This document shows positions 16,144 through 24,179 of a stretch of 64,000 nucleotides of DNA, one piece after another. The stretch's first letter is position 1. Every line of letters begins with the position of its first letter. Both the position numbers and the translations under genes were made by a program. The notes beneath the pieces were generated by a model. It saw nothing but the letters and a program-made list of their open reading frames with translations, was not told where the DNA came from and searched no databases. The stretch is from the NCBI GenBank assembly GCA_964567685.1, contig CAZMNO010000001.1, positions 62,001-126,000 on the forward strand, read 5' to 3'. The stretch is from UBA5972 sp964567685. GTDB lineage: Bacteria; Pseudomonadota; Alphaproteobacteria; Rhodobacterales; Rhodobacteraceae.

Positions 16144-18267
16144 TCAGGCGTCTTCGCGCTTGATCTCTTCGCCGGTTTCCTGATCGACAACCTTCATGCT
16201 GAGCCGCACTTTACCCCGGTCATCAAAGCCCATCAGCTTGACTTTGACTTCCTGACCTTCGCTCAGAACGTCTTTCGGATGGCCGACGCGCTCGTTCGCC
16301 AGTTGTGAAACATGGACAAGCCCGTCGCGTTTGCCAAAGAAGTTCACGAACGCACCGAAGTCCATCAGTTTGACAACCTTACCGGTGTAGATCATGCCAA
16401 CCTCGGGTTCGGCCACGATTGCATAGATCATGTCGTAGGCCTTCTTGATCGAGTCACCATTAGGCGATGCGATCTTGATGATGCCTTCGTCGTTGATATC
16501 GACCTTGGCACCCGAAACCTCAACGATTTCGCGGATCACCTTGCCGCCCGAGCCGATCACTTCGCGGATTTTATCCGGGTTGATCTGCATGGTTTCGATG
16601 CGCGGTGCGTGTTCGGAGAATTCACCGGCCTCCGTCAGGGCGTTGGCCATTTCACCTAGGATATGCATGCGGCCGTCCTTGGCCTGCTCAAGCGCCTTGC
16701 CCATGATTTCGGGTGTGATACCGGCCACCTTGATATCCATCTGCAGCGACGTAATCCCGGCAGCCGTACCGGCAACCTTGAAGTCCATGTCACCAAGGTG
16801 GTCTTCGTCACCCAGGATATCGGTCAGAACCGCAAACTCGTCACCTTCAAGGATCAGGCCCATGGCCACGCCGGCAACCGGTGCTTTCAGGGGAACACCT
16901 GCGTCCATCATCGACAGCGAACCGCCACAGACCGAGGCCATCGAGCTGGAGCCGTTGCTTTCGGTGATCTCAGAGACAACGCGGATGGTATAGGGGAAGT
17001 CGGTTGCGGCAGGCAGAACGGCCTGCAGCGCCCGCCATGCCAGTTTGCCGTGGCCAATCTCACGACGACCCGGGCCCATCATGCGGCCAGCTTCACCAAC
17101 CGAATAGGATGGGAAGTTGTAGTGCAGCATGAAGTTCGAGCGGTACATGCCATTAAGCGCATCCACCATCTGCTCGTCATCACCTGTGCCAAGCGTGGTA
17201 ACGGCCATTGCCTGGGTTTCGCCGCGTGTGAACAGGGCAGAGCCGTGGGTGCGTGGCAGAAGCTGAACTTCCGAAACGATCGGGCGGACCGTGGAAAGAT
17301 CACGACCATCGATGCGTTTGCCGGTTTTCAGGATGTCACCGCGAACAACCGAGCTTTCAAGTTTCTTGAAGCAGGAGCCAAGGTTGCCGTCTTCCAGATC
17401 TTCCTCTGAAAGCGCTTCGCGAATGGTATCGCGAGCCGCAGAAACCGCAGCGGTGCGTTCCTGCTTGTCTGTCAGGGCAAATGCTGCGCGCATGGCCTCT
17501 TCGCCTGCGGCAGATACGCGACCGTAAAGGTCGGAGTAGTCAGGTGCCTGAAAGTCAAACGGCTCTTTTGCGCCTTCTTCTGCCATGTCGATGATCAGGT
17601 CGATCACCGGCTGCATGGCCTCGTGGCCGAAGTTGACGGCGCCCAGCATTTCATCTTCTGAAAGCTCATAGGCTTCGGATTCAACCATCATCACCGCGTC
17701 TTTGGTGCCGGCGACAACCAGATCAAGGCGCTGCTCGGGGTTCTCACGCAGCTTGTGCATGTCGTCCACTTTCGGGTTCAGCACATATTCGCCGTCAACA
17801 AAGCCAACGCGGGCACAGCCGATCGGGCCGCGGAATGGTGCACCCGACAATGTCAGTGCAGCCGAAGTTGCGATCATGGCGACCACATCCGGATCGTTTT
17901 CAAGATCGTGCGACAGAACCGTACAGATCGCCTGAGTTTCATGCTTGAAGCCCGGCACAAACAACGGGCGGATCGGACGGTCGATCAGGCGGGCTGTCAG
18001 GGTTTCTTTTTCCGTCGGGCGCGCTTCGCGCTTGAAGAACCCACCGGGGATTTTACCGGCGGCATAGTATTTTTCCTGATAGTGGACTGTCAGCGGGAAG
18101 AAATCCAAACCAGCTTTGGGTTTCTTTTCAAACACGACTGCGCAAAGGACCGAGGTTTCGCCCAGTGTTGCGATGACGCAGGCATCTGCCTGACGCGCAA
18201 TCTTGCCTGTTTCGAGTGTCAGCGTTTCGTCGCCCCACTCGATTGATTTCTTGATTTCATTGAACAT
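16144..18267 (-). CDS. pnp: Polyribonucleotide nucleotidyltransferase (PNPase)
   Basis: A 707-residue phosphorolytic 3'-5' exoribonuclease of the RNA degradation machinery. Two RNase PH-like domains are visible (N-terminal FNEIKKSIEWGDETLTLETG start; second domain around GSALFTRGETQAMAVTTLG and the catalytic-region FPSYSVGEAGRMMGPGRRE, quoted as motifs), then a KH domain with the GSGGKVIREI loop and an S1 domain (YTGKVVKLMDFGAFV). I start at MFNEIKK because upstream codons are not conserved in the family. It follows rpsO on the same strand, the usual bacterial rpsO-pnp order, but rpsO has its own hairpin terminator between them. Confidence 0.97.
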   Translation of the reverse strand: MFNEIKKSIEWGDETLTLETGKIARQADACVIATLGETSVLCAVVFEKKPKAGLDFFPLTVHYQEKYYAAGKIPGGFFKREARPTEKETLTARLIDRPIRPLFVPGFKHETQAICTVLSHDLENDPDVVAMIATSAALTLSGAPFRGPIGCARVGFVDGEYVLNPKVDDMHKLRENPEQRLDLVVAGTKDAVMMVESEAYELSEDEMLGAVNFGHEAMQPVIDLIIDMAEEGAKEPFDFQAPDYSDLYGRVSAAGEEAMRAAFALTDKQERTAAVSAARDTIREALSEEDLEDGNLGSCFKKLESSVVRGDILKTGKRIDGRDLSTVRPIVSEVQLLPRTHGSALFTRGETQAMAVTTLGTGDDEQMVDALNGMYRSNFMLHYNFPSYSVGEAGRMMGPGRREIGHGKLAWRALQAVLPAATDFPYTIRVVSEITESNGSSSMASVCGGSLSMMDAGVPLKAPVAGVAMGLILEGDEFAVLTDILGDEDHLGDMDFKVAGTAAGITSLQMDIKVAGITPEIMGKALEQAKDGRMHILGEMANALTEAGEFSEHAPRIETMQINPDKIREVIGSGGKVIREIVEVSGAKVDINDEGIIKIASPNGDSIKKAYDMIYAIVAEPEVGMIYTGKVVKLMDFGAFVNFFGKRDGLVHVSQLANERVGHPKDVLSEGQEVKVKLMGFDDRGKVRLSMKVVDQETGEEIKREDA

Positions 18268-18464
18268 TTTCGTTTTTCCTAAACATACGGCCTCCCCCCT
18301 TGGAGGGCACCGCGATTTCAAGGGCCATTTGCCCAGGGACCCCGTTTCACATCATCCTGCCGTTCCATTGGGGTCACGCGGGACCGGCGTTCGGACGTTG
18401 TTGCCTGATTTGCAAATCCCTTGTCGGTTTGGCGGGGTCAGGCAAACGCACCCCCTGAAAATTG
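18268..18464. promoter_or_regulatory. rpsO-pnp intergenic, probable pnp leader/promoter
   Basis: About 200 bases between the rpsO terminator and the pnp start. In other bacteria this interval holds a pnp promoter and a stem used for RNase III processing and autoregulation. I see several GC-rich imperfect inverted repeats (for example around GGCGGGGTCAGGC and ACCCCG) but no clean -35/-10 pair, so no specific element is claimed. Confidence 0.3.
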
Positions 18465-18490
18465 AAGACGCGCCCGGTTGGGCGCGTCTT
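18465..18490 (-). terminator. Terminator of rpsO
   Basis: AAGACGCGCCC and GGGCGCGTCTT form a perfect 11-base stem with a four-base loop just after the rpsO stop. On the minus strand it is followed by CAATTTTC, a weak U run, so termination may be partial and allow some rpsO-pnp read-through. Confidence 0.8.
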
Positions 18491-18495
18491 GAAGT

Positions 18496-18765
18496 TTAAC
18501 GGCGAATGCCGAGGCGTTGGATGAGGCTCTGATAGCGCTCTTCATTTTTGCCTTTGGTGTAGTCCAGCAATTTGCGGCGCTGGGCGACCAGTTTCAGCAG
18601 ACCACGGCGGGAATGGTTATCCTTTTTGTGGGTTTTGAAATGCTCGGTCAGCGTGCGAATGCGGGAGGTCAGAATGGCAACCTGAACTTCCGGCGAACCA
18701 GTGTCGCCTTCTTTGGTTGCATATTCCTTAATCAGCTCAGCTTTCAGCTCGGGCGTAATCGACAT
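18496..18765 (-). CDS. rpsO: 30S ribosomal protein S15
   Basis: An 89-residue S15 of standard length. Recognisable blocks are GDTGSPEVQVAILTSRIRTL, HSRRGLLKLVAQRRKLLDY and the closing RYQSLIQRLGIRR; they bind the 16S rRNA central domain early in 30S assembly. AAAAAGGAG precedes the ATG. A hairpin about 70 bases upstream may be part of an S15-responsive leader. Confidence 0.97.
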   Translation of the reverse strand: MSITPELKAELIKEYATKEGDTGSPEVQVAILTSRIRTLTEHFKTHKKDNHSRRGLLKLVAQRRKLLDYTKGKNEERYQSLIQRLGIRR

Positions 18766-18835
18766 CGGGGTCTCCTTTTTGGTTTAAGAGTGAATGGCGC
18801 AGGCCGGGATGTCGTCCAGCAAGGCCCGTGGAGGT

Positions 18836-18856
18836 ATCCGCCGCTTTCAGGCGGAT
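18836..18856 (-). promoter_or_regulatory. Hairpin in the rpsO leader
   Basis: ATCCGCC and GGCGGAT form a perfect seven-base stem with a seven-base loop, about 70 bases before the rpsO start on the minus strand. S15 represses its own translation through leader structures in several bacterial groups, so this may be such an element; only the stem is seen, the rest is inference. A CTATACG run just upstream on that strand could be a -10 box. Confidence 0.4.
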
Positions 18857-18918
18857 GCGCGCGTATAGGGGAATTTCAGCAGAAAGGAAAGGGGAAAGGT
18901 GCAGGTGAGCGGGTTATT

Positions 18919-19212
18919 CTACTCCTCTGTAATCCTCTCGGCGATCTGTGCTGCCCATTCACCGATGATTGGGATGAAATCTATCGAAGACAGTGAGTAA
19001 ATCAAAAACGAAACGACCAGCGTTGCCCCCAGAAAACTGCCCAGACCAAAGGCGACACCTCTGAGAAAGCTTTGCCACAGAACGCTTAGCGAGTTTGAGC
19101 GCAGCGTTTGGTGGATTGCGATGACTTCGGCCTGTATCTGTGCCAGTTCTTTCGCCGGTTTGCTGTCGTCTGTCGGTTCTGAATCGGGTGTCACAATAAA
19201 CTCTTTAATCAT
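18919..19212 (-). CDS. DUF5665 family small membrane protein
   Basis: A 97-residue protein with an acidic, polar N terminus (about 45 residues including an amphipathic AELAQIQAEVIAIHQTL-like helix) and one strong hydrophobic segment, RGVAFGLGSFLGATLVVSFLIY, here noted as residues 50-71 and followed by a short tail. This matches the DUF5665 pattern found in many bacteria. Function unknown. It stands alone on the minus strand upstream of rpsO, about 150 bases away. Confidence 0.7.
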   Translation of the reverse strand: MIKEFIVTPDSEPTDDSKPAKELAQIQAEVIAIHQTLRSNSLSVLWQSFLRGVAFGLGSFLGATLVVSFLIYSLSSIDFIPIIGEWAAQIAERITEE

Positions 19213-19528
19213 GGAAAAACCGCTGCCTCCGGCAAGGGGTGGAACTTATAGGGTTTTGGAGATTGAAGCATGAAACCGCATGGCAAGCCAGTCTCGAAAA
19301 CTCGTCGCGTCGGGACCCGCATTCGTGGAATTGGAAAGAACCGTTGACGAGTTGGGAACAATGACTGGACTTTTGTTGGTACTTGTAAGGAGTTATACAC
19401 AGTCCGTCGAAAAAATATCACGATTTCAATATCTTATTAACGTAATTGTGGTGCGGCGGCGGCTTCGCCTGTAGTATGAGGATATCTGGGGATTCGTCCT
19501 GACCGATGGTACAGCGGGGGCTGCATCG
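19213..19528. other. Intergenic, nothing firm
   Basis: About 316 bases, visibly richer in A+T than neighbouring DNA. Short open frames of 60-70 codons exist on both strands but lack ribosome binding sites or recognisable features. TTGTTGG followed some 17 bases later by TTATAC (near 19373-19398) could be a promoter directed towards the acidic membrane proteins. Nothing more can be supported. Confidence 0.3.
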
Positions 19529-19591
19529 GTGTTAATACAGGCGAATGGGGGCCTAACGGCTGCCGATATGGCAGGTGGGAGTGGCCTGATC

Positions 19592-19992
19592 ATGATGTCT
19601 TTACTGGCACTGGCCGGTTTCGGGATATTTCAAACCGGTGGCTTGACGGCGATGATGCGTCTGTCGGGTCTGATGAACATTACGACGATGAAAACCTCGT
19701 CTGGCAAGGCGAGGGCCCTGACCATGAGGGCGGGGATCTGCTTGCCGCAATGGATCAACCTGCCCCCGTGGAAACCCTCGATTTTTCCCGCGGTGACATG
19801 ATTGCGGGGTTTGATCCGGCAACCGATATTCTGGAGCTGGAATATACTGCGGCCATGGGCGAGCCTGAAGTTTCACTGATCGAATTTGAAGATGGCAGTG
19901 GCATGTCGGTGGCGCTCAATGGCGTTGTCGTGGCGGATGTGGAAAACGCGCCAGATCTGGATGCGTCAAATGTGGTTTTGATGCCGGTTTGA
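19592..19992 (+). pseudogene. Frameshifted membrane-anchored acidic protein, first of a tandem pair
   Basis: Two frames together look like a broken copy of the next gene. Frame one starts at ATG 19592 with GGTGGGAG upstream and encodes a hydrophobic start (MMSLLALAGFGIF). From about 19640 the meaningful frame is one base earlier: it encodes an Asp/Glu-rich linker (LDGDDASVGSDEHYDDE) and a beta-rich tail with AGFDPATDILELEY and VALNGVVVADVENAPDL, ending at 19992. That second frame has no start codon of its own before 19750. The tail is clearly paralogous to the tail of the following protein. A one-base deletion, a programmed shift or a sequencing error would all explain it. Confidence 0.5.
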
Positions 19993-20031
19993 GTTGATGC
20001 TGTCGCCCGGTGATGACCAAGAGGTTAGGTA

Positions 20032-20595
20032 ATGGAACTTCTGATTTTCGGGGGGATTCTATTCATTGGATGGGCTTTTGATACCATCTTTGACTTTGGT
20101 GACGATCCCGATCCGGCCAGCGGTAATGTCGAGGATGATCCGGCCGCTGCTGACGCCAATGGTGGAACCAGTGAAGATACTCCAGGCAACTACGATACGG
20201 GTGACTTGCTGTCAGACAGCGAAGATGGAGACAGTAAATCTCAGGCATTAGAAATCAGTGAATCTGATGGTCCCGTGCCAATCGTTTCCAACAAATTTGA
20301 CAACACCATCGCGCAAATCGCGGATGACAGCGCAGAAACCGGCGAATATTCCGAGGCCATAAATGTTGATGCAACGACACCGGGCGGTGACATTACTGCG
20401 GAAGTTTTTGGTTTTGACCCCGAAAACGACGTGGTTGAATTGGAGCACCCACTGGCTCATGACAATCCAACCGTCACCGTGACTGATTTCTCCGATGGCG
20501 GCGGAGCGTTTATTGCGCTGGATGGTATTGTTGTGGCTGAGGTGAACGGCGCTCAGGGGCTTAAACCTGCCAATGTTCTTCTCGCTATGACTTAG
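20032..20595 (+). CDS. Membrane-anchored acidic protein with RTX-tail-like beta domain
   Basis: A 187-residue protein of unrecognised specific function. Residues 1-20 (MELLIFGGILFIGWAFDTIF) form one membrane span or uncleaved signal; residues 22-105 are a low-complexity Asp/Glu/Ser-rich linker; residues 110-187 form a beta-rich domain with VFGFDPENDVVELEH, FSDGGGAFIALDGIVVAEV and a final ANVLL. That tail resembles the short domains that close many calcium-binding or type I secreted proteins in this bacterial group. GAGGTTAGGT precedes the ATG. It lies 40 bases after its frameshifted paralogue. An envelope or surface location is inference. Confidence 0.6.
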   Translation: MELLIFGGILFIGWAFDTIFDFGDDPDPASGNVEDDPAAADANGGTSEDTPGNYDTGDLLSDSEDGDSKSQALEISESDGPVPIVSNKFDNTIAQIADDSAETGEYSEAINVDATTPGGDITAEVFGFDPENDVVELEHPLAHDNPTVTVTDFSDGGGAFIALDGIVVAEVNGAQGLKPANVLLAMT

Positions 20596-20639
20596 CTGCT
20601 CAAGCCAAAACCGAGATGTTCCGGCCCTTTTCGGGTCCC

Positions 20640-21143
20640 TCACCACGTTTCCGGCTGCACCCGGTATCCGATATAAAGCGGATGTTTCGGATGCCCGGCT
20701 TTGGACAAGCCAAGATGCTTTAACGGCAGGCCCGTTCCCCGCATCAGCCTTTCGACATCCTCTCCCCGGTTCATGTGCTCCCCATGGGTTCCCCAGGCGC
20801 AGACGATCTCGTCCGCCCAATGGCAGCCTTCGGTGATTGTGGCATCGTTTTCCGGCCCGACCGGATCGGACTGCCGGCGCATCTCGCGCGGGTCCGTGGC
20901 GCGCCAGGCAAAAATGTTGCAGACGCGAAACGCCCCAAACCCCAGGGCGCGGGCGCGGCGTTCGCAGCGTTCGACCGTGGGGTCGTTCTGCACCTCGGTG
21001 GCGGTTGACGGGTTCAGCATGACGAAAAGAACCTTGCTACCCTTGCCTGCCCACACCCGGGTCAGCGCATAGCGGTAATTCTCGCAATCCGAATAGAGCG
21101 CAACCGAGGCGGCATCGCCCTTGAGATGCTTGCGGCTGATCAT
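20640..21143 (-). CDS. DUF1643 domain-containing protein
   Basis: A 167-residue protein with the family's conserved N-terminal half: YRYALTRVW, LFVMLNPSTA, NDPTVERCERRA and FGAFRVCNIFAWRATDP, and a closing HPLYIGYRVQPETW-like strand. The biochemical role of DUF1643 is unknown. Its ATG overlaps the truB stop codon (ATGA), so it is translated with truB, an arrangement I recall as common in this bacterial family. Confidence 0.85.
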   Translation of the reverse strand: MISRKHLKGDAASVALYSDCENYRYALTRVWAGKGSKVLFVMLNPSTATEVQNDPTVERCERRARALGFGAFRVCNIFAWRATDPREMRRQSDPVGPENDATITEGCHWADEIVCAWGTHGEHMNRGEDVERLMRGTGLPLKHLGLSKAGHPKHPLYIGYRVQPETW

Positions 21144-22054
21144 TGCGGTTTCGCGAAAACCCGGTTCGGGTGCAATTCGCCACTGCGGTAAATCCCGATG
21201 GCAACCGCCTGTCCCTCATGCGAGGCCCAGGCTTCATCGCCATATTCAACATCGGCGTTCAGTACCATGCCAGGGTTGCCGTTGCGCATCCTTGCGGCAG
21301 CTTCGGCAGTGCAGCGCAGCTCGGGCAGATCGGCAAGACCGGTTTCAAGGGGCAGAAGGTACTGGTCGAGCTTTGGGGTTTTGGCAAACTCGTCCAAAAG
21401 GTTAAGCGCAATCCCGGCCTCGGCCTCAAACGGCCCCGACCAGATGCGCCGCAGCTCGCGAACATGGCCAAAACAGCCAAGTACCTCACCCAGATCCCTC
21501 GCGATGGAGCGGACATAGCCGCCCTTGCCGCACACCAATTCCAGTGTCACATGATCTGGGTCCGGGCGGTCCACGAAGCTCAGCGACTCAACCCAAAGCG
21601 GCCTTGCCTGAAGCTCCAGCTCATCCCCGTCACGCGCCAGTTTATAGGCGCGCTGGCCATCAACCTTGACCGCAGAAAACTGCGGGGGAACCTGCATGAT
21701 ATCCCCGGTGAAATCAGTCAATGCGTCCCTGATCTGGTCGTCCGTCGGGCGCTGATCGGAGGTGGAAATAACCTCGCCTTCGGCATCGTCGGTATTGGTT
21801 GCCTCGCCAAGGCGCATAGTGAAACGATACGCCTTTAGCGAGTCAGTGATGTACGGAACGGTTTTCGTTGCCTCGCCAAAGGCGATGGCCAGTACTCCGG
21901 TTGCCTCAGGGTCGAGCGTGCCGGCGTGACCGGCCTTTTTGGCGTCAAATGCCCATCGCGCTTTGTTGACAACCGCGCTTGAGGTGATGCCCGCCGGTTT
22001 GTCAACCACCAGCCACCCCGACAGGTCGCGCCCTTTTTTCCTGCTCCGCCCCAT
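21140..22054 (-). CDS. truB: tRNA pseudouridine(55) synthase
   Basis: A 304-residue TruB that makes pseudouridine 55 in the T loop of tRNAs. The catalytic Asp lies in HAGTLDPEATGVLAIA near the N terminus, followed by YRFTMRLGEATNTDDAEG and KVDGQRAYKLAR, with a C-terminal PUA-like part. I start at the ATG at 22054 (GRSRKKGRDLSGWLVVDKP), four bases after the stop of the upstream sulfotransferase; upstream codons overlap that gene and are not conserved. The order rbfA, (insert), truB is the usual one except for the sulfotransferase between them. Confidence 0.95.
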   Translation of the reverse strand: MGRSRKKGRDLSGWLVVDKPAGITSSAVVNKARWAFDAKKAGHAGTLDPEATGVLAIAFGEATKTVPYITDSLKAYRFTMRLGEATNTDDAEGEVISTSDQRPTDDQIRDALTDFTGDIMQVPPQFSAVKVDGQRAYKLARDGDELELQARPLWVESLSFVDRPDPDHVTLELVCGKGGYVRSIARDLGEVLGCFGHVRELRRIWSGPFEAEAGIALNLLDEFAKTPKLDQYLLPLETGLADLPELRCTAEAAARMRNGNPGMVLNADVEYGDEAWASHEGQAVAIGIYRSGELHPNRVFAKPQ

Positions 22055-22058
22055 CGGT

Positions 22059-22847
22059 TTAACCGCCGGTTTCAGGCGCCGGGGCCCATTCGCTGCGAAC
22101 TCTCGCGTAGCGGTCGGCATCATCGCGATAGACTGAGTAAACGGCGGCTTCAAGTTCCGGCGTCAGCATTTCATCGCGCGAAAAGGGTTTCTGGGTGGTG
22201 TTGCGCGATTTCACAGCACTCATCGCAGTTTCGATGTCAGGTATGATCGGTGCAAGTAGCTGGGGCAATTGCCAGGAGAGATCATCCAGAGTCAGCAGCC
22301 GTGGCTTGAGCCCCTCCATGCGCGACAGGCGGACAGACTGGCGTTGCCAGTGCGGGTTGGGCTTGCCGTGGCGCTTGGTATCAAGATTGAGGCCGAACCA
22401 ATAAAGTGTTTTCAGGCAGTTTTGCCGGTGGCCTTCCAAGTCAAGTTCGGGCGACTGGTCGAGCCCGGCGGCATTGGAGACACGCGCACGCATGGCGTGG
22501 TCATAAAAACTGCCCCGGTTCGCCAGCTTGTCAAAGTAAAGCGACAGAAACCGGTCAACCGGATCGCGGATGACGGCAAAAAGGTAAGGCGAGTCGAGCA
22601 AGACAGCACGCGGGATCATGTCAGCTTTAAGGAAGTCCTGCTCGTGGGAGTGAATGCGGCTGCTATCGGGATGAACCCTTTTATTATCAAGATAATAGAG
22701 AAGGTTGCGCAGAAAAGTGCAGCCACATTTGGTGATCTGCAGATAGAAGATGGGATAACGCTGCGTGGTGAACAGGAACCGCCCCGGCCCCGGCATGTTG
22801 AGCCCGTCGCCGGAATACCAGTCCGGCAGGGGATCAGGCCTAATCAT
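22059..22847 (-). CDS. Sulfotransferase family 2 protein
   Basis: A 262-residue PAPS-dependent sulfotransferase-like protein, probably acting on a carbohydrate. The PAPS 5'-phosphosulfate loop is in YLQITKCGCTFLRNLL and the 3'-phosphate motif in FAVIRDPVDRFLSLYFDK. Start chosen at ATG 22847, overlapping the end of rbfA by eight bases; other ATGs just upstream are possible. It is wedged between rbfA and truB, two housekeeping genes normally adjacent, so it looks like an inserted gene riding on their transcription. A second, different sulfotransferase lies 1.3 kb away. Confidence 0.8.
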   Translation of the reverse strand: MIRPDPLPDWYSGDGLNMPGPGRFLFTTQRYPIFYLQITKCGCTFLRNLLYYLDNKRVHPDSSRIHSHEQDFLKADMIPRAVLLDSPYLFAVIRDPVDRFLSLYFDKLANRGSFYDHAMRARVSNAAGLDQSPELDLEGHRQNCLKTLYWFGLNLDTKRHGKPNPHWQRQSVRLSRMEGLKPRLLTLDDLSWQLPQLLAPIIPDIETAMSAVKSRNTTQKPFSRDEMLTPELEAAVYSVYRDDADRYARVRSEWAPAPETGG

Positions 22848-23244
22848 CGTCTGCATCCAGATCACGGCGCACATTTTCCTGATCGAGAAGCCGCCGGGTT
22901 TCATCCATCTGATCAAAGGTCGTGTCCGGAACGAAGCGCAGTTCGGGCGAGAATTTCAGGTGCACATTCCGGTTGAGATGTCGGCGCAACTCGCTTTTGT
23001 TGCGGTTCAGAGCTTCGGTTACCAAATCGACATTCTGCCCGCCTAAAGGCATCACATGCACCGTGGCCACCTTGAGATCAGGGCTGGTGCGCACCTCACC
23101 CACGGTAATCGACATATGCGCGATGTCAGCATCGTAAAGATCGCCGCGCGACAGCACATCGGCTAGGGTCCGGCGAATAAGCTCGCCAACCCGCAACTGG
23201 CGCTGCGAGGGACCTGAGTTTTCACTGAAGCGGCGTTTGCTCAT
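22840..23244 (-). CDS. rbfA: 30S ribosome-binding factor A
   Basis: A 134-residue RbfA, a KH-fold factor for 16S rRNA maturation and cold adaptation. Typical blocks are SQRQLRVGELIRRTLADVL, MSITVGEVRTSPDLKVATV and LKFSPELRFVPDTTFDQM. The start at 23244 has AAAGGTCAGGTCAGC upstream; a longer frame further up is not conserved. It is divergent from dapB with about 110 bases between start codons. Confidence 0.95.
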   Translation of the reverse strand: MSKRRFSENSGPSQRQLRVGELIRRTLADVLSRGDLYDADIAHMSITVGEVRTSPDLKVATVHVMPLGGQNVDLVTEALNRNKSELRRHLNRNVHLKFSPELRFVPDTTFDQMDETRRLLDQENVRRDLDADDD

Positions 23245-23357
23245 GCTGACCTGACCTTTTTCAGCCGATTTATGCGAGTTACAGTGATGTTGCAACCGGG
23301 CGCTGGCTCTGCCAAAGGTCAGCAGACCGAACGGGCTTTCTGATGGGAGTGGGATAA

Positions 23358-24167
23358 ATGACTGATTTGCCGGCAATTGCGATCATGGGGGCATCGGGGC
23401 GGATGGGCCAGATGCTGATCAATACCGTAAACGCCAGCGACAAGGCGACCCTTGCCGGAGTCACGGAACGCCCCGGGCATGACTGGATCGGTCGTGATCT
23501 GGGTGCCTGCATGGGCGGGGCGGAAACCGGGGTACCGGTTGTCGATGATCCGATTGAGGTGTTTGCGAAAGCGCAGGCGGTTATCGATTTCACATCGCCC
23601 AAGGCATCGCTTGCGCATGCGGTACTGGCCGCGCAAGCACGTCTGGTGCATGTGATCGGCACCACGGGATTTGCCCCAGAAGACCTTGCGAAATTCACCA
23701 CAGCTGCGCGTCATGCGGTGATCGTGCGCGCAGGCAACATGAGCCTGGGGGTCAACCTGTTGACCCAGCTGACGAAACAGGTCGCCGCAGCACTGGACGA
23801 GGATTTCGACATAGAGATTGTTGAGGCGCATCATCGCCACAAGGTCGATGCGCCGTCAGGCACCGCTCTGATGCTGGGCGAGGCGGCGGCTGAAGGGCGC
23901 GGTGTTTCGTTAGCGGAAGTTGCCGATCGGGGTCGCGATGGCATTACCGGCGCACGCGCGCGGGGGGCCATTGGGTTTTCGGCCATCAGGGGTGGTGATG
24001 TCGTCGGTGAACACGACGTGATATTTGCCGCAGATGGCGAGCGGATAGTCATCCGCCATCTGGCAACCGACCGCGCAATTTTCGCTCGCGGCGCCCTGAA
24101 AGCCGCCCTGTGGGGGCAGGACAAGAAGCCCGGCGAATACGATATGCTGGATGTTCTCGGCCTTTAA
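23358..24167 (+). CDS. dapB: 4-hydroxy-tetrahydrodipicolinate reductase
   Basis: A 269-residue DapB of the lysine/diaminopimelate pathway. The NAD(P)H-binding loop is MGASGRMGQM at the N terminus, the substrate motif is EAHHRHKVDAPSGTALMLGE, and GFSAIRGGDVVGEHDVIF is also present. GGGAGTGGG upstream supports the ATG at 23358. Divergent from rbfA and convergent with the second sulfotransferase. Confidence 0.96.
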   Translation: MTDLPAIAIMGASGRMGQMLINTVNASDKATLAGVTERPGHDWIGRDLGACMGGAETGVPVVDDPIEVFAKAQAVIDFTSPKASLAHAVLAAQARLVHVIGTTGFAPEDLAKFTTAARHAVIVRAGNMSLGVNLLTQLTKQVAAALDEDFDIEIVEAHHRHKVDAPSGTALMLGEAAAEGRGVSLAEVADRGRDGITGARARGAIGFSAIRGGDVVGEHDVIFAADGERIVIRHLATDRAIFARGALKAALWGQDKKPGEYDMLDVLGL

Positions 24168-24179
24168 GACCGCTCGGGT

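Noticed and set aside
16663..17409. Plus-strand frame of about 248 codons opposite pnp
   Set aside because: Antisense to a full-length PNPase; no ribosome binding site or recognisable domain.
19280..19474. 64-codon plus-strand frame before the acidic membrane proteins
   Set aside because: No ribosome binding site, no recognisable feature and A+T-rich composition; probably chance.
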